A stretch of DNA of 39,622 nt from Bryobacterales bacterium. Its GTDB lineage: Bacteria > Acidobacteriota > Terriglobia > Bryobacterales > Bryobacteraceae. Positions within the stretch are counted from its first letter, which is position 1. Every line of letters starts with the position of its first letter. The stretch is taken from the NCBI GenBank assembly GCA_003135055.1, contig PLDF01000481.1, forward strand, positions 1,553 through 41,174, given 5' to 3'. The notes beneath the pieces were generated by a model. It was given only the letters and a program-made list of their open reading frames with translations, ran no database searches and was not told the origin of the DNA. The translations under genes and the position numbers were made by a program. Positions 16,360 to 24,018 of this stretch are shown here, in pieces.

Positions 16360-17553
16360 ATGAAAGTATCTCAACGAACATGTCTGGCAGCGGGGGTTCT
16401 GATTTTGGGTCTTGGAATGGCTAAGCCTTCCTTAGCCCTCAGCGGATGCACCAATACCAATTTGAGCGGAACTTATAACGCCCAAATCAGCAATATTGCT
16501 TTCGAGAACGTCGTTAACACGCTCAACGCATCGATGGCTAGCACGGGGACCACGGGCGCGACCGGAACCACGGGTGCAACGGGAACCGCGGGCTCCTCAG
16601 GCCCGACTGGCATCGCCGCCTTGCCGACCGGCCTTGGCGGCAACAGTTCCAGCATTAACGGAAATGTCCCGGGGCTTGGCCGGTTCTTTTTCGACGGAAA
16701 CGGCAATATCCTGGGCGTGACAGCTGGAGCTGCCACCTCGTCTCTCGCGGCGGTTGGCGTTTATTCGGTAACCACCAACTGCACCGCCACGATGACGCTG
16801 ACTTCTGGGCAGCACTACAACGCTGTGATCGTTAATCAAGGCAATCAGGTCCTGTTCGTGCAGAGCGACGCTAACGGCAACGGCGCCGTGGGCATGCTGC
16901 AGCGTTCTTCCAATTCGTGCACGGCCTCGCAGTATCCCCAGAGCTTCGGCTTCGAGTATTATGGCGCAACGGCGGTCACAGGCGCGACGGGAGCCACGGG
17001 CACGACGGGGACCATAGGAACGACGGGAGCTACAGGAACGACGGGGTCAACAGGCGTCACTGGAACAACAGGAGTAACGGGAGTGACTGGAGTGACCGGT
17101 GTAACTGGAACAACAGGGACAACAGGAACAACAGGAACCACTGGCTCAACGGGAGCTACCGGCGTGACGGGAGTGACAGGCGCTACTGGCATAACGGGGG
17201 TAACGGGTACTACGGGAACCCCGGGGGCCGCTGCTACCGTGACTGTGCAGCCATATTCGGTGGTCGGCATTCTCAACCTTGACGGAGCGGGTAATTTCAC
17301 CGTCAGCGAGTATGTGTACACGGCCAACGGAGCTCCGGCGCTAAATGGCAGTGGAACCTACACGGTCAATGCGAACTGTAGCCTGAGTCTGGCCTTCGCC
17401 GCTCAGCCGTTTGGCACGCCGAGCGTGGTCGTTCCCCCAAGTTCATTTTCGATTCTGCTCGGGGCGGCGACCGCGACTAGTGGGACTACCGGGCTGGTCT
17501 CAATCCAGCCGACGACAGGCCAGGTGCTTTCGGGGGTGCTTATTAGTCAATAA
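16360..17553 (+). CDS. Secreted collagen-like (Gly-X-Thr) repeat protein
   Basis: A 397-residue protein with a Sec signal peptide (TCLAAGVLILGLGMAKPSLA, cleavage about residue 27). Two collagen-like blocks occur: a short one at residues about 62-85, and a long one at about 206-289 with some 28 perfect Gly-X-Y triplets. Nearly every Y residue is Thr and X is Thr, Val, Ala, Ser or Ile (GVTGVTGVTGVTGTTGTTG). The globular parts around the long block look like two copies of one module: each has a DGNG/DGAG turn and then GVYSVTTNCTATMTL or GTYTVNANCSLSLAF, with a Cys conserved in both. Gly-X-Thr collagens such as Bacillus BclA form glycosylated trimeric fibres at cell surfaces; that role is inferred here. 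The ribosome site AGGGAGAGAGG precedes ATG 16360. Confidence 0.85.
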   Translation: MKVSQRTCLAAGVLILGLGMAKPSLALSGCTNTNLSGTYNAQISNIAFENVVNTLNASMASTGTTGATGTTGATGTAGSSGPTGIAALPTGLGGNSSSINGNVPGLGRFFFDGNGNILGVTAGAATSSLAAVGVYSVTTNCTATMTLTSGQHYNAVIVNQGNQVLFVQSDANGNGAVGMLQRSSNSCTASQYPQSFGFEYYGATAVTGATGATGTTGTIGTTGATGTTGSTGVTGTTGVTGVTGVTGVTGTTGTTGTTGTTGSTGATGVTGVTGATGITGVTGTTGTPGAAATVTVQPYSVVGILNLDGAGNFTVSEYVYTANGAPALNGSGTYTVNANCSLSLAFAAQPFGTPSVVVPPSSFSILLGAATATSGTTGLVSIQPTTGQVLSGVLISQ

Positions 17554-18079
17554 TGCGCAGTCCCTTTCAGTCTGCGCAGTTAGCGGTGACCGGAAGCGTC
17601 CCGAGGGAACATCGCTTCGCGGCGATTCGCACGTTTGCCGTGATGCGAACGCTTGGCGTCTGTCGCAACGTCAGGGGTGATAGCGGGGATTGAAAGCTGC
17701 GAAGCGCTTGTCCGCTGGCTTGCGCGGTCGAGAGTTCGGCGGGCTGTCCGGCCGATGAACATTTGTAGTTGCTCAGAACCTCCTTGGCCGCGCCGAATAA
17801 GATCGGCCTTTGGCGCGGCACGGGACAGTTCAGCGCGTGTGTCAGTTGGAAAAGCATCAGTTTGTGGCCGGCCGGGTCCATATTAGCCGTCGACCTTTTT
17901 TGGCTGATCGGAAGCCCGGTCAGGCAAGTGCGCCAGGTGCGGACCTCTTTCTGTGCTTTTGCACAATTGGCGCGATAGTATAGCTTCGAGCACTAATGAG
18001 GCTCGAGAAGCTTGCGCGGAATGGCCGCCTAAGTGCTTTTTAAGTACAAGTTGCAGAAGCCGCTCGTGACGAGGAGACT
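17554..18079. other. 526-bp region without a gene
   Basis: No supported gene. A weak relic of a sigma-54 activator 3' end lies at 17638-17680. A GC-rich part follows, then an AT-richer stretch (about 17880-18060) ending in the ribosome site GACGAGGAGA just before the DUF892 gene. The promoter of the stress cassette should be in that last part, but no clear consensus is visible. Confidence 0.4.
17638..17680 (+). pseudogene. Weak relic of a sigma-54 activator 3' end
   Basis: GTGATGCGAACGCTTGGCGT then CTGTCGCAACGT resembles ATGATGCGAAAGCTCGGCAT then CTCTCGCAACGA at the end of the activator genes, roughly 80% over 35 bases in the same order. It is shorter and more diverged than the other relics. 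Confidence 0.45.
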
Positions 18080-18601
18080 ATGACATTACATGAGTTGTTC
18101 ATCAAAGAATTGAAAGACCTGCATAGTGCTGAAAATCAACTTGTGAAGGCGCTCCCGAAAATGGTGAAAGCCGCGGCGTCGTCTAAGCTCAAGAAGGCTT
18201 TTCAGGATCACCTTGGGGAAACCAAGAACCAAGTTGAACGTATCAAACAGGCATTTGACTCGGTGTCCGAGACGCCAAGGGCGGTTTTATGCAAAGGCAT
18301 GGCTGGCTTGGTTGAGGAAGGCAAGGGGATCGTTGAAAAGGATGCCGGCGACGTGTTTGGCGATCTGGCGCTGATTGGCGCCGGCGAGCGAGTGGAGCAC
18401 TACGAAATCGCCGGTTACGCCACGGCCATTTCTATGGCTAAGGCTTTGCAGTATTCGGTCGCGGCCGATCTGCTTGCGGAAAATTTGCAAGAGGAACGGA
18501 ATGCGGCAAAACTACTGTTCGAATTGGCTCAGCCCATGTTGAAAGCGGCGGCGACGGCCACCGGCAAAGAGTTGGTAAACAAGGGCGGATCTGCTGGCTA
18601 A
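18080..18601 (+). CDS. DUF892 (YciE/YciF-like) ferritin-like protein
   Basis: A 173-residue all-helical protein with the YciE/YciF family layout. It starts MTLHELFIKELKDLHSAENQ, where the Glu and the H-x-A-E segment supply putative di-iron ligands. Later conserved blocks are KAFQDHLGETKNQVERIKQ, VEHYEIAGYATAISMAKAL and LLAENLQEERNAAKLLFELA. Family members form ferritin-like four-helix bundles and are induced by osmotic or general stress. The ribosome site GAGGAGA lies at 18069-18075. It is the first gene of the cassette DUF892-BON-YflT-like, of which a decayed duplicate sits at 1705-2863. Confidence 0.9.
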   Translation: MTLHELFIKELKDLHSAENQLVKALPKMVKAAASSKLKKAFQDHLGETKNQVERIKQAFDSVSETPRAVLCKGMAGLVEEGKGIVEKDAGDVFGDLALIGAGERVEHYEIAGYATAISMAKALQYSVAADLLAENLQEERNAAKLLFELAQPMLKAAATATGKELVNKGGSAG

Positions 18602-18630
18602 GGTCTTGAACCACGTCCAAGAGGCGCAAA

Positions 18631-19017
18631 ATGAAAGGAACTCAATTGAAATACTCACGATTAATTTTACCGGCGGCGCTTGGTGTTGCCGGGGCCGTTT
18701 GTTACGGACAGGCACAGACTCAACCTGACAACACTAAGGTAAACCAACGCGATCGCAGCGCCGCGGAAGCGACCGCGGACCAGCAAAAGTCCAATGCGGC
18801 CGACATGAAAATGACCAGGAATATTCGGCGGTCGATCATGGCGGATAAGTCTCTTTCCAGCTATGCCCACAATATCAAAATTATCAGTCAGAACGGCGTG
18901 GTCACCTTAAAAGGGCCAGTCAAATCCGACGCTGAGAAAACGTCGCTTGTGGCGAAGGCTGTTGCGGTAACGGGCAGCGCCGATAACGTGACCGACCAGA
19001 TTTCCGTCAAACATTAG
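18631..19017 (+). CDS. Exported BON-domain protein
   Basis: A 128-residue protein with an N-terminal signal peptide (LKYSRLILPAALGVAGAV, then CYGQAQ). A polar linker follows, then a single BON domain (residues about 60-128: IRRSIMADKSLSSYAHNIKI, GVVTLKGPVKSDAEKTSLVA, VTDQISVKH). BON domains occur in OsmY and related periplasmic stress proteins and bind phospholipid membranes. The Cys after GAV could make it a lipoprotein, but the lipobox is imperfect. The start may be ATG 18631 or TTG 18646; the TTG has AAAGGA at ribosome-site distance, and in the duplicate at 1922 only the TTG survives. It lies 29 nt after the DUF892 gene and 28 nt before the YflT-like gene. Confidence 0.87.
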   Translation: MKGTQLKYSRLILPAALGVAGAVCYGQAQTQPDNTKVNQRDRSAAEATADQQKSNAADMKMTRNIRRSIMADKSLSSYAHNIKIISQNGVVTLKGPVKSDAEKTSLVAKAVAVTGSADNVTDQISVKH

Positions 19018-19045
19018 CAGTCTCGATTCGTAAAGGAGCTACACC

Positions 19046-19585
19046 ATGGCAGATAAGAAGACAGCAGTATTCGGTATTTACAAGACCGTCGGCTTGGCGG
19101 AGCGAGCCGTAGATCGCTTGACCGGAGCCGGGTTTTCGCAAAATGACATCTCGGTGCTTCTTCCCGACAACCAGAGTACGAAGGAGTTCGCACACGAAAA
19201 GAATACCAAAGCCCCCGAAGGAACAGCTGCCGGGGTGACTACTGGCGGCGTCGTTGGTGGGACCTTAGGCCTATTGGTTGGAATTGGCGCATTGGCTATT
19301 CCAGGACTCGGTCCATTTATTGCGGCTGGTCCGATCATGGGCGCGCTTGCGGGGTTGGGCGTCGGAGGAGCGGTTGGAGGCATAATCGGAGCACTCGTCG
19401 GGATGGGTATCCCCGAGTACGAGGCCAAGCGCTATGAAGGGCGGTTGAAAAAAGGCGGAGTTCTGTTATCGGTGCATTGCGATACGTCCGGCGAAATCTC
19501 GCGGGCGAAGGAACTGTTGACGGGGACTGGCGCCGAAGATATTGCGTCCACCGGCGAAACATCTGTCGGCTCACACGGCGCATAG
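19046..19585 (+). CDS. General stress protein 17M/YflT-like glycine-zipper protein, copy 2
   Basis: A 179-residue paralogue of 2324-2863, differing at only about ten positions (for example TGAGFSQN for YGAGFPQN and GRLKKGG for GRLKDGG). It has the same three parts: an N-terminal YflT-like half, a long Gly-zipper hydrophobic region (TLGLLVGIGALAIPGLGPFI, GVGGAVGGIIGALVG) and a C-terminal half with VLLSVHCDTSGEI. The ribosome site AAAGGAG is at 19031-19037. It closes the stress cassette. That this gene is intact in both cassettes while its partners decayed in one suggests that selection or recent exchange maintains it. Confidence 0.77.
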   Translation: MADKKTAVFGIYKTVGLAERAVDRLTGAGFSQNDISVLLPDNQSTKEFAHEKNTKAPEGTAAGVTTGGVVGGTLGLLVGIGALAIPGLGPFIAAGPIMGALAGLGVGGAVGGIIGALVGMGIPEYEAKRYEGRLKKGGVLLSVHCDTSGEISRAKELLTGTGAEDIASTGETSVGSHGA

Positions 19586-19827
19586 ACCAGGGCCGGTGCG
19601 TCGACGCTTCCGGAACAAGCTTATGATGGGAGCCGCGGTGCGCGTGGGACTTTGAGGACTAGCATCGAAACCGAAGGATCTCCCCATCGCGCACGAAACC
19701 CCAGGCCCGGTGGGTTTGAACGCATACGAGCCAGCCGGACCATACGCATGTTTAGCGCCATCTTTACAAACCCTTAGGCTTTGGACGACGGTCGCTGCAT
19801 CTGTTAGAGACAGAGGTTGTAAAGAGC

Positions 19828-20385
19828 GTGAAATCCAAGCTTCTAGGACAAGTTCTCATGGCCGGCGCATTAATGGCTGGTTCGGTTTTCGCCGCGGATA
19901 AGACCAAACCCAATGTTCCGCGTACGGACGCGGAAATTTCCAAAAGCGTTCTGCACAATCTGTCGACCTATCCCTACTACTCTATTTGGGACGACGTCAG
20001 CTATAAGGTTCAGAATGGCCAGGTTTCTCTCTACGGGGCCGTGACGCAGCCGGTTAAGAAAACGGATATCCAAAACATCGTAGCAAAGCTGCCCGGCGTG
20101 GAAAGCGTAAGTGACAACATTGAGGTGTTGCCACTTTCGGAGAATGACAATTTGCTGCGCCGCCAGATTGCGGCTTCGATTTACCGCTTCTCATCGCTTT
20201 CACGCTACGGAATGGGTACACATCCGTCGATCCACATTATTGTGGATAACGGGCACGTGACGCTGACGGGCGTTGTGGATACTCAAGCCGATAAAGACGT
20301 TGCCGGAATGCGCGCTTCGGCCGCCGGTTTAAGCTTTGGGCCCATCGTTAACAATCTGCAAGTGGTACGCCCTTGGAAGAGCTGA
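19828..20385 (+). CDS. Periplasmic protein with two BON domains (OsmY-like)
   Basis: A 185-residue protein from GTG 19828 with a classical signal peptide (LLGQVLMAGALMAGSVFA, cleavage before ADKTKP). The first BON domain spans about residues 32-105 (DAEISKSVLHNLSTYPYYSI, GQVSLYGAVTQPVKKTD, LPGVESVSDNIEVLPLS). The second spans about 108-182 (RQIAASIYRFSSL, IHIIVDNGHVTLTGVVD, VNNLQVVRPWKS). OsmY-type proteins act in the periplasm in osmotic and envelope stress. It lies 240 bp downstream of the YflT-like gene on the same strand, probably with its own promoter. Confidence 0.87.
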   Translation: MKSKLLGQVLMAGALMAGSVFAADKTKPNVPRTDAEISKSVLHNLSTYPYYSIWDDVSYKVQNGQVSLYGAVTQPVKKTDIQNIVAKLPGVESVSDNIEVLPLSENDNLLRRQIAASIYRFSSLSRYGMGTHPSIHIIVDNGHVTLTGVVDTQADKDVAGMRASAAGLSFGPIVNNLQVVRPWKS

Positions 20386-20547
20386 ACGCATTCCCGGCAT
20401 AGCTCGCATTGCGGGGTCGGCAGAATTATCGCTCTCCCTCTCGCATTGAGTTTGCTTACGATTCACACCTACGGACGCGGCCTGTTTGGAAGCTCACATC
20501 TTCCTGCGGAAATGTCGTTTTGCACGACTGAAGTCGCCCGTCGGGAA

Positions 20548-20553
20548 TATAAT
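20548..20553 (+). promoter_or_regulatory. Candidate -10 element for the histidine kinase operon
   Basis: A perfect TATAAT at 20548-20553. No good -35 lies at 16-18 bp; TTGCAC is 22 bp upstream. Transcription from about 20560 would give a leader of about 30 nt to a start at TTG 20590, which supports that start. Confidence 0.35.
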
Positions 20554-20589
20554 GGCTGAGTACCTTGATTGAAAAGGTGGAAACCCAAA

Positions 20590-21954
20590 TTGTCCAATGA
20601 GCACGTAACTCGCCCGCATGCCGACGACGCGCCCGCGAGCTTTGCCGAGGTCGACATCCGCGCTTTACTGGAATCTCGCCCATCCCGAGTCCCGGACTAT
20701 GAGTCCGAAGACCGGGCTCTAGCGGCGCTTGCGGCCGAGTTGGCGGAGAATCCCCGCGACATGCTGCAGAAACTCGTGGAGATGGCGCTTACTCTGTGTC
20801 AGGCCGACACGGCAGGCATCAGTCTGCTGGAAAATCATACGGGAGTGGAGTTGTTTCGGTGGGAAGCGCTTGCCGGAGTGTTCGCGCTAGCGCGAAATAA
20901 TACCATGCCGCGGGAGGCTAGCCCCTGCGGGGTTTGCATTAATGAGAATGCGACGCAATTAATGTATCTTGCGGATCGGTGTTTCCCGGCGTTGCGCAAC
21001 GATCCGCGCTTTGTCGAGGCCTTGCTGGTTCCATTCCGTTATCGGGGACTGCCTGTCGGCACGGTGTGGGTGGTAACGCACCGGTTCGACCGGAAGTTCG
21101 ATCGTGAGGATGAGCGGCTGATCCGGACGCTAGCGGCGTTCGCCTCGGCGGGGTGGCAGTCCTGGCGGGCGCAGGTCGAGTTGGAACGCCGCGTGGCAGA
21201 GCGTACAGCCGAGCTCTCGGAAATGAACCTGGTTTTACAAAGCGAAATCGATCGGCGCAAGCGCACCGAAGAAGAGCGCGTGCGCCTGCTGCGCCGGATC
21301 GCGCTTGCGGAAGAAGATGAGCGCCGCCGCATGGCGCGCGAGATGCACGACCAGCTCGGACAGCAGTTGAGCGCACTCACGTTGAAACTCGCCGCTCTGA
21401 AAGCGGATTGCGGGGAGCAGGCGGAATTGCGCATTCAGATCGAATCGCTACAGACGATCGCCAAACAACTCGACGAGGACGTTGACTTTCTCGTCTGGGA
21501 ACTCCGCCCCGCTGCGCTCGACGATCTGGGCCTGGTGGCCGCGCTTTCGCAGTATGTACGGAATTGGTCGAAGCATTTTGGAGTCTCGGCCGAACTGCAC
21601 GCTAGCGGCATAGAAAAGGATCGCTTGACCATTGAAATGGAAACGGCGCTTTACCGCATCGCGCAGGAGGCCCTCAACAATGTCGCAAAACACGCCAGAG
21701 CCCAGAAGGTGGACATCCTCCTCGAATGCCATTCCGGTCAAATCTCTCTTATCGTCGAAGACAACGGCGTGGGTTTCGAGGGGGAGCGGATGCTCGGCGC
21801 GGGCGATCGGGGAATGGGCTTGATCGGAATGCGCGAGCGCGCCGCGCTTGCCGGCGGGACTCTCGTGGTCGAGTCGAATCCGGGCAGCGGCTCGACGATT
21901 GCCGTCCGCATCCCCGCGCATAATCTTGGAAGTGGAAAAACGCATAATGCGTAA
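20590..21954 (+). CDS. GAF-containing sensor histidine kinase (NarX/DegS-type)
   Basis: A 454-residue kinase from TTG 20590, chosen because AGGTGG lies about 9 nt upstream; the frame could also start at TTG 20569. Residues about 35-200 form a GAF-like domain (MLQKLVEMALTLCQADTAGI, FRYRGLPVGTVWVVTH). A coiled coil follows (RRVAERTAELSEMNLVLQSE), then the HisKA_3 dimerisation helix with the phospho-acceptor His near residue 253 (RRRMAREMHDQLGQQLSAL). The HATPase domain has IAQEALNNVAKHA, VEDNGVGFEG and GMGLIGMRERAALAGG. No membrane segment is present, so it is a cytoplasmic sensor. Its stop overlaps the start of the response regulator gene by 8 nt, so the two form a translationally coupled two-component pair. 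Confidence 0.92.
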   Translation: MSNEHVTRPHADDAPASFAEVDIRALLESRPSRVPDYESEDRALAALAAELAENPRDMLQKLVEMALTLCQADTAGISLLENHTGVELFRWEALAGVFALARNNTMPREASPCGVCINENATQLMYLADRCFPALRNDPRFVEALLVPFRYRGLPVGTVWVVTHRFDRKFDREDERLIRTLAAFASAGWQSWRAQVELERRVAERTAELSEMNLVLQSEIDRRKRTEEERVRLLRRIALAEEDERRRMAREMHDQLGQQLSALTLKLAALKADCGEQAELRIQIESLQTIAKQLDEDVDFLVWELRPAALDDLGLVAALSQYVRNWSKHFGVSAELHASGIEKDRLTIEMETALYRIAQEALNNVAKHARAQKVDILLECHSGQISLIVEDNGVGFEGERMLGAGDRGMGLIGMRERAALAGGTLVVESNPGSGSTIAVRIPAHNLGSGKTHNA

Positions 21955-22600
21955 GCTTTGCATTCTCCTAGCCGACGATCACAAAATGGTGCGCAATGGG
22001 TTAAGGCTGCTGATTGACGCCCAGCCCGACATGACCGTAGTTGGCGAAGCCGATAATGGCCGCGGGGCAGTCGCCTTATCGCGGCAGCTTCAGCCGGACG
22101 TGGTCGTGATGGATGTCACGATGCCCGAGCTCAACGGCCTTAAGGCGACCGAGCAATTAAGGACGCTATGTCCGAGCATCAAAATCCTGACTCTGACCCG
22201 GCACACCGATGACGGCTACCTGCACCAGCTGCTCAAGGCCGGCGTTAGTGGTTACGTGTTGAAACAGAGCGCATCGGATGAGCTAGTGCGCGCTATCCGC
22301 GCTGTGGCTGCCGGACATAGCTACCTCGATCCAGCCATCACGGAACAGGTCGTTGGCAGCGTGGTTGGTAAGCGTCCCGTTCGAGGCTCTCTTGCCGAGA
22401 AGAACCTGAGCCACCGCGAAGAGGAAGTCTTGCGCCTGAGCGCATGGGGTTATTTGAACAAAGAAATTGCCGGACGCCTCCAAATCAGCGTCAAGACCGC
22501 CGAGGCGCACAAGTCCAACGCAATGACGAAAATGGGCATGAAAAGCCGCATTGACATCGTGCGCTATGCGCTGCTGCAAGATTGGTTGAAAGACAATTGA
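21947..22600 (+). CDS. NarL/FixJ-family response regulator
   Basis: A 217-residue protein from ATG 21947, overlapping the kinase stop. The receiver domain is complete: acidic pair in LLADDHKM, phospho-acceptor Asp56 in VVVMDVTMPELNG, Thr in ILTLTRH and Lys in YVLKQSASDE. The output is a LuxR-type helix-turn-helix (LSHREEEVLRLSAWGYLNKE, QISVKTAEAHKSNAMTKMG). The frame is open back to 21848, but that extension is antisense-like and lacks a ribosome site. It is the cognate regulator of the kinase at 20590-21954; targets are unknown. Confidence 0.93.
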   Translation: MRKLCILLADDHKMVRNGLRLLIDAQPDMTVVGEADNGRGAVALSRQLQPDVVVMDVTMPELNGLKATEQLRTLCPSIKILTLTRHTDDGYLHQLLKAGVSGYVLKQSASDELVRAIRAVAAGHSYLDPAITEQVVGSVVGKRPVRGSLAEKNLSHREEEVLRLSAWGYLNKEIAGRLQISVKTAEAHKSNAMTKMGMKSRIDIVRYALLQDWLKDN

Positions 22601-22676
22601 TTTTGCCAGTGCGTTATTTAGTACTCAGGAAAAACCCTATTAGTTTCCCCATATTCTGATATCCCAAGCCCTCTGT

Positions 22677-22709
22677 TACGTGAGATAAAAGGAGCGTTCC
22701 CTTCACGTA
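22677..22709. promoter_or_regulatory. Inverted repeat TACGTGA-N19-TCACGTA before the second regulator gene
   Basis: A perfect 7-bp inverted repeat 41 bp before ATG 22750. Its spacing of about two helical turns suits a dimeric DNA-binding protein such as a LuxR-type regulator. This is inference from symmetry only. Confidence 0.35.
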
Positions 22710-22749
22710 GAGAGGCTAGCGGCCTGCCCGCCGGGAACTTCGGAATAGC

Positions 22750-23379
22750 ATGGGAGCAACGGACATCACTACCGGAAGACAAGCCATTTTGGTGGCGGAA
22801 GACGATCGCGCAATTCGCACTCTCGTAAGAGCCTTCCTCGAAGACGCCGGTTACGCGGTTCTGACCGCGAGCGATGGCGCGGAAGGCTTCAATGTTTTTC
22901 AGCGGCGCCAAGAGAGTATCGCGCTGCTGCTGTCGGAAGTGACGATGCCTAAGATGAACGGGCTGCAGCTTGCCGCCGCCGTCCGCGCATTACGCCCGCG
23001 GCTGCCGGTGCTTTTTATTTCCGGCGGCATTCCGCCTGCCGATTGCGGCTGGGGATGTGTTGCGAAACCCTTCACGGCGGGCGAACTCGTCGGCAGAGTG
23101 CGCCGGGTACTCATGGTGAAAGAGATGCCGGAAACAAGCCGCAACGGTGGCGGCCGAGTGGAAGAGGTAGCTGAATTCTTGTCTCCTTTGACGAAGCGGG
23201 AGAAGGAAGTACTCCAGTTAGTTTGCCAAGGCTATACCAGTAAGGCCATTGGGAATAAGCTCGGGATATCGCCTAAAACCGCCGTTTGCCACCGGGCCCG
23301 CATCCTGGATAAGGCGGCTGTGCATAAGACTGCCAGTCTGATCCGATTTGCCGTTCGCGCAGGTTTTATTGAGGCCTGA
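22750..23379 (+). CDS. LuxR-type response regulator with Glu at the phosphorylation site
   Basis: A 209-residue protein with receiver and LuxR-type output. The receiver keeps the acidic cluster (VAEDDRAIR, residues 16-23), Ser91 in VLFISGG and Lys106 in CVAKPF. The residue at the phospho-acceptor position is Glu63 (LLLSEVTMPKMNG; families normally have Asp there). Asp-to-Glu changes can mimic phosphorylation, so it may be constitutively active or signal-independent; this is inference. The output HTH is LTKREKEVLQLVCQGYTSKA followed by LGISPKTAVCHRARILDK. The TGA is followed directly by the ATG of the ECF sigma gene, so the two are co-translated. Confidence 0.88.
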   Translation: MGATDITTGRQAILVAEDDRAIRTLVRAFLEDAGYAVLTASDGAEGFNVFQRRQESIALLLSEVTMPKMNGLQLAAAVRALRPRLPVLFISGGIPPADCGWGCVAKPFTAGELVGRVRRVLMVKEMPETSRNGGGRVEEVAEFLSPLTKREKEVLQLVCQGYTSKAIGNKLGISPKTAVCHRARILDKAAVHKTASLIRFAVRAGFIEA

Positions 23380-24018
23380 ATGAGACAGGGCTGGCAGGTG
23401 GCGGGAGAGCCTGCCGGCAAGGCAAGCGATTCTGCGATGCCGCTGCCGGCAGTCCATTCCAGGGCCGCGGCAGGCGACGCCGAGATGGTCGGGCGCCTCA
23501 AAGGCGGCGATCCGCAGGCGCTCGCCGAAGTTTACGACCGCTACGGACGGGTCGCCTATTCGCTGGTTCTGCACGTGGTGCGCGATGCCGCTATCGCCGA
23601 GGACGTGGTGCAAGAGACCTTTCTGCGCGTGTGGAACCGTGCGCGGGGCTTCGATGCGGAAAGGGGGGCATTCGTGCCGTGGCTGCTCTCGATCGCGCGC
23701 AGCCGCGCCATCGATTACCTTCGGTCGGCAAGCGGGCGCGAACGCAACGCAGTCGAGTGGGAAGAGACGGATCACCCGTCGCTCTATATCCATACGGAAC
23801 GCGAGATCCTCGCTTCGGATAAGGCGCGCGTGGTCCGGGCGGCTTTGCTCAAATTGGCGCCGCAGCAGCGCGAGGTGATCGAACTGGCGTACTTCGGAGG
23901 GCTCACGCAAACCGAAATCGCACAGCGCTTGGGGCAGCCTCTGGGCACGGTGAAGACATGGGTGCGAACGGCATTGAAAAACTTGCGAGATGAACTGGAC
24001 GTGGCGGCGCCGGCATGA
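23380..24018 (+). CDS. ECF-family RNA polymerase sigma factor
   Basis: A 212-residue protein. Region 2 is at residues about 35-105 (LAEVYDRYGRVAYSLVLHVV, EDVVQETFLRVWNRARGF, VPWLLSIARSRAIDYLRS). Region 4 is at about 150-205 (LLKLAPQQREVIELAYFGGL, TQTEIAQRLGQPLGTVKTWV). It is close to SigK-like ECF sigma factors, which are normally followed by a membrane anti-sigma gene. Here no anti-sigma gene follows: 40 bp after the stop the sequence switches to a truncated sigma-54 activator copy. The ATG touches the stop of the regulator gene upstream; a later Met (residue 20 or 36) is possible. With its neighbour it may form a regulator-sigma relay. Confidence 0.92.
   Translation: MRQGWQVAGEPAGKASDSAMPLPAVHSRAAAGDAEMVGRLKGGDPQALAEVYDRYGRVAYSLVLHVVRDAAIAEDVVQETFLRVWNRARGFDAERGAFVPWLLSIARSRAIDYLRSASGRERNAVEWEETDHPSLYIHTEREILASDKARVVRAALLKLAPQQREVIELAYFGGLTQTEIAQRLGQPLGTVKTWVRTALKNLRDELDVAAPA

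Noticed and set aside
16959..17327. Reverse-strand PVxPVxPV repeat frame
   Set aside because: Antisense of the collagen-like block; the plus-strand protein has a signal peptide and ribosome site.
21848..21946. Extension of the NarL-type regulator into the kinase gene
   Set aside because: The receiver domain begins right after ATG 21947 and the extension has Arg/Ser-rich shadow composition.
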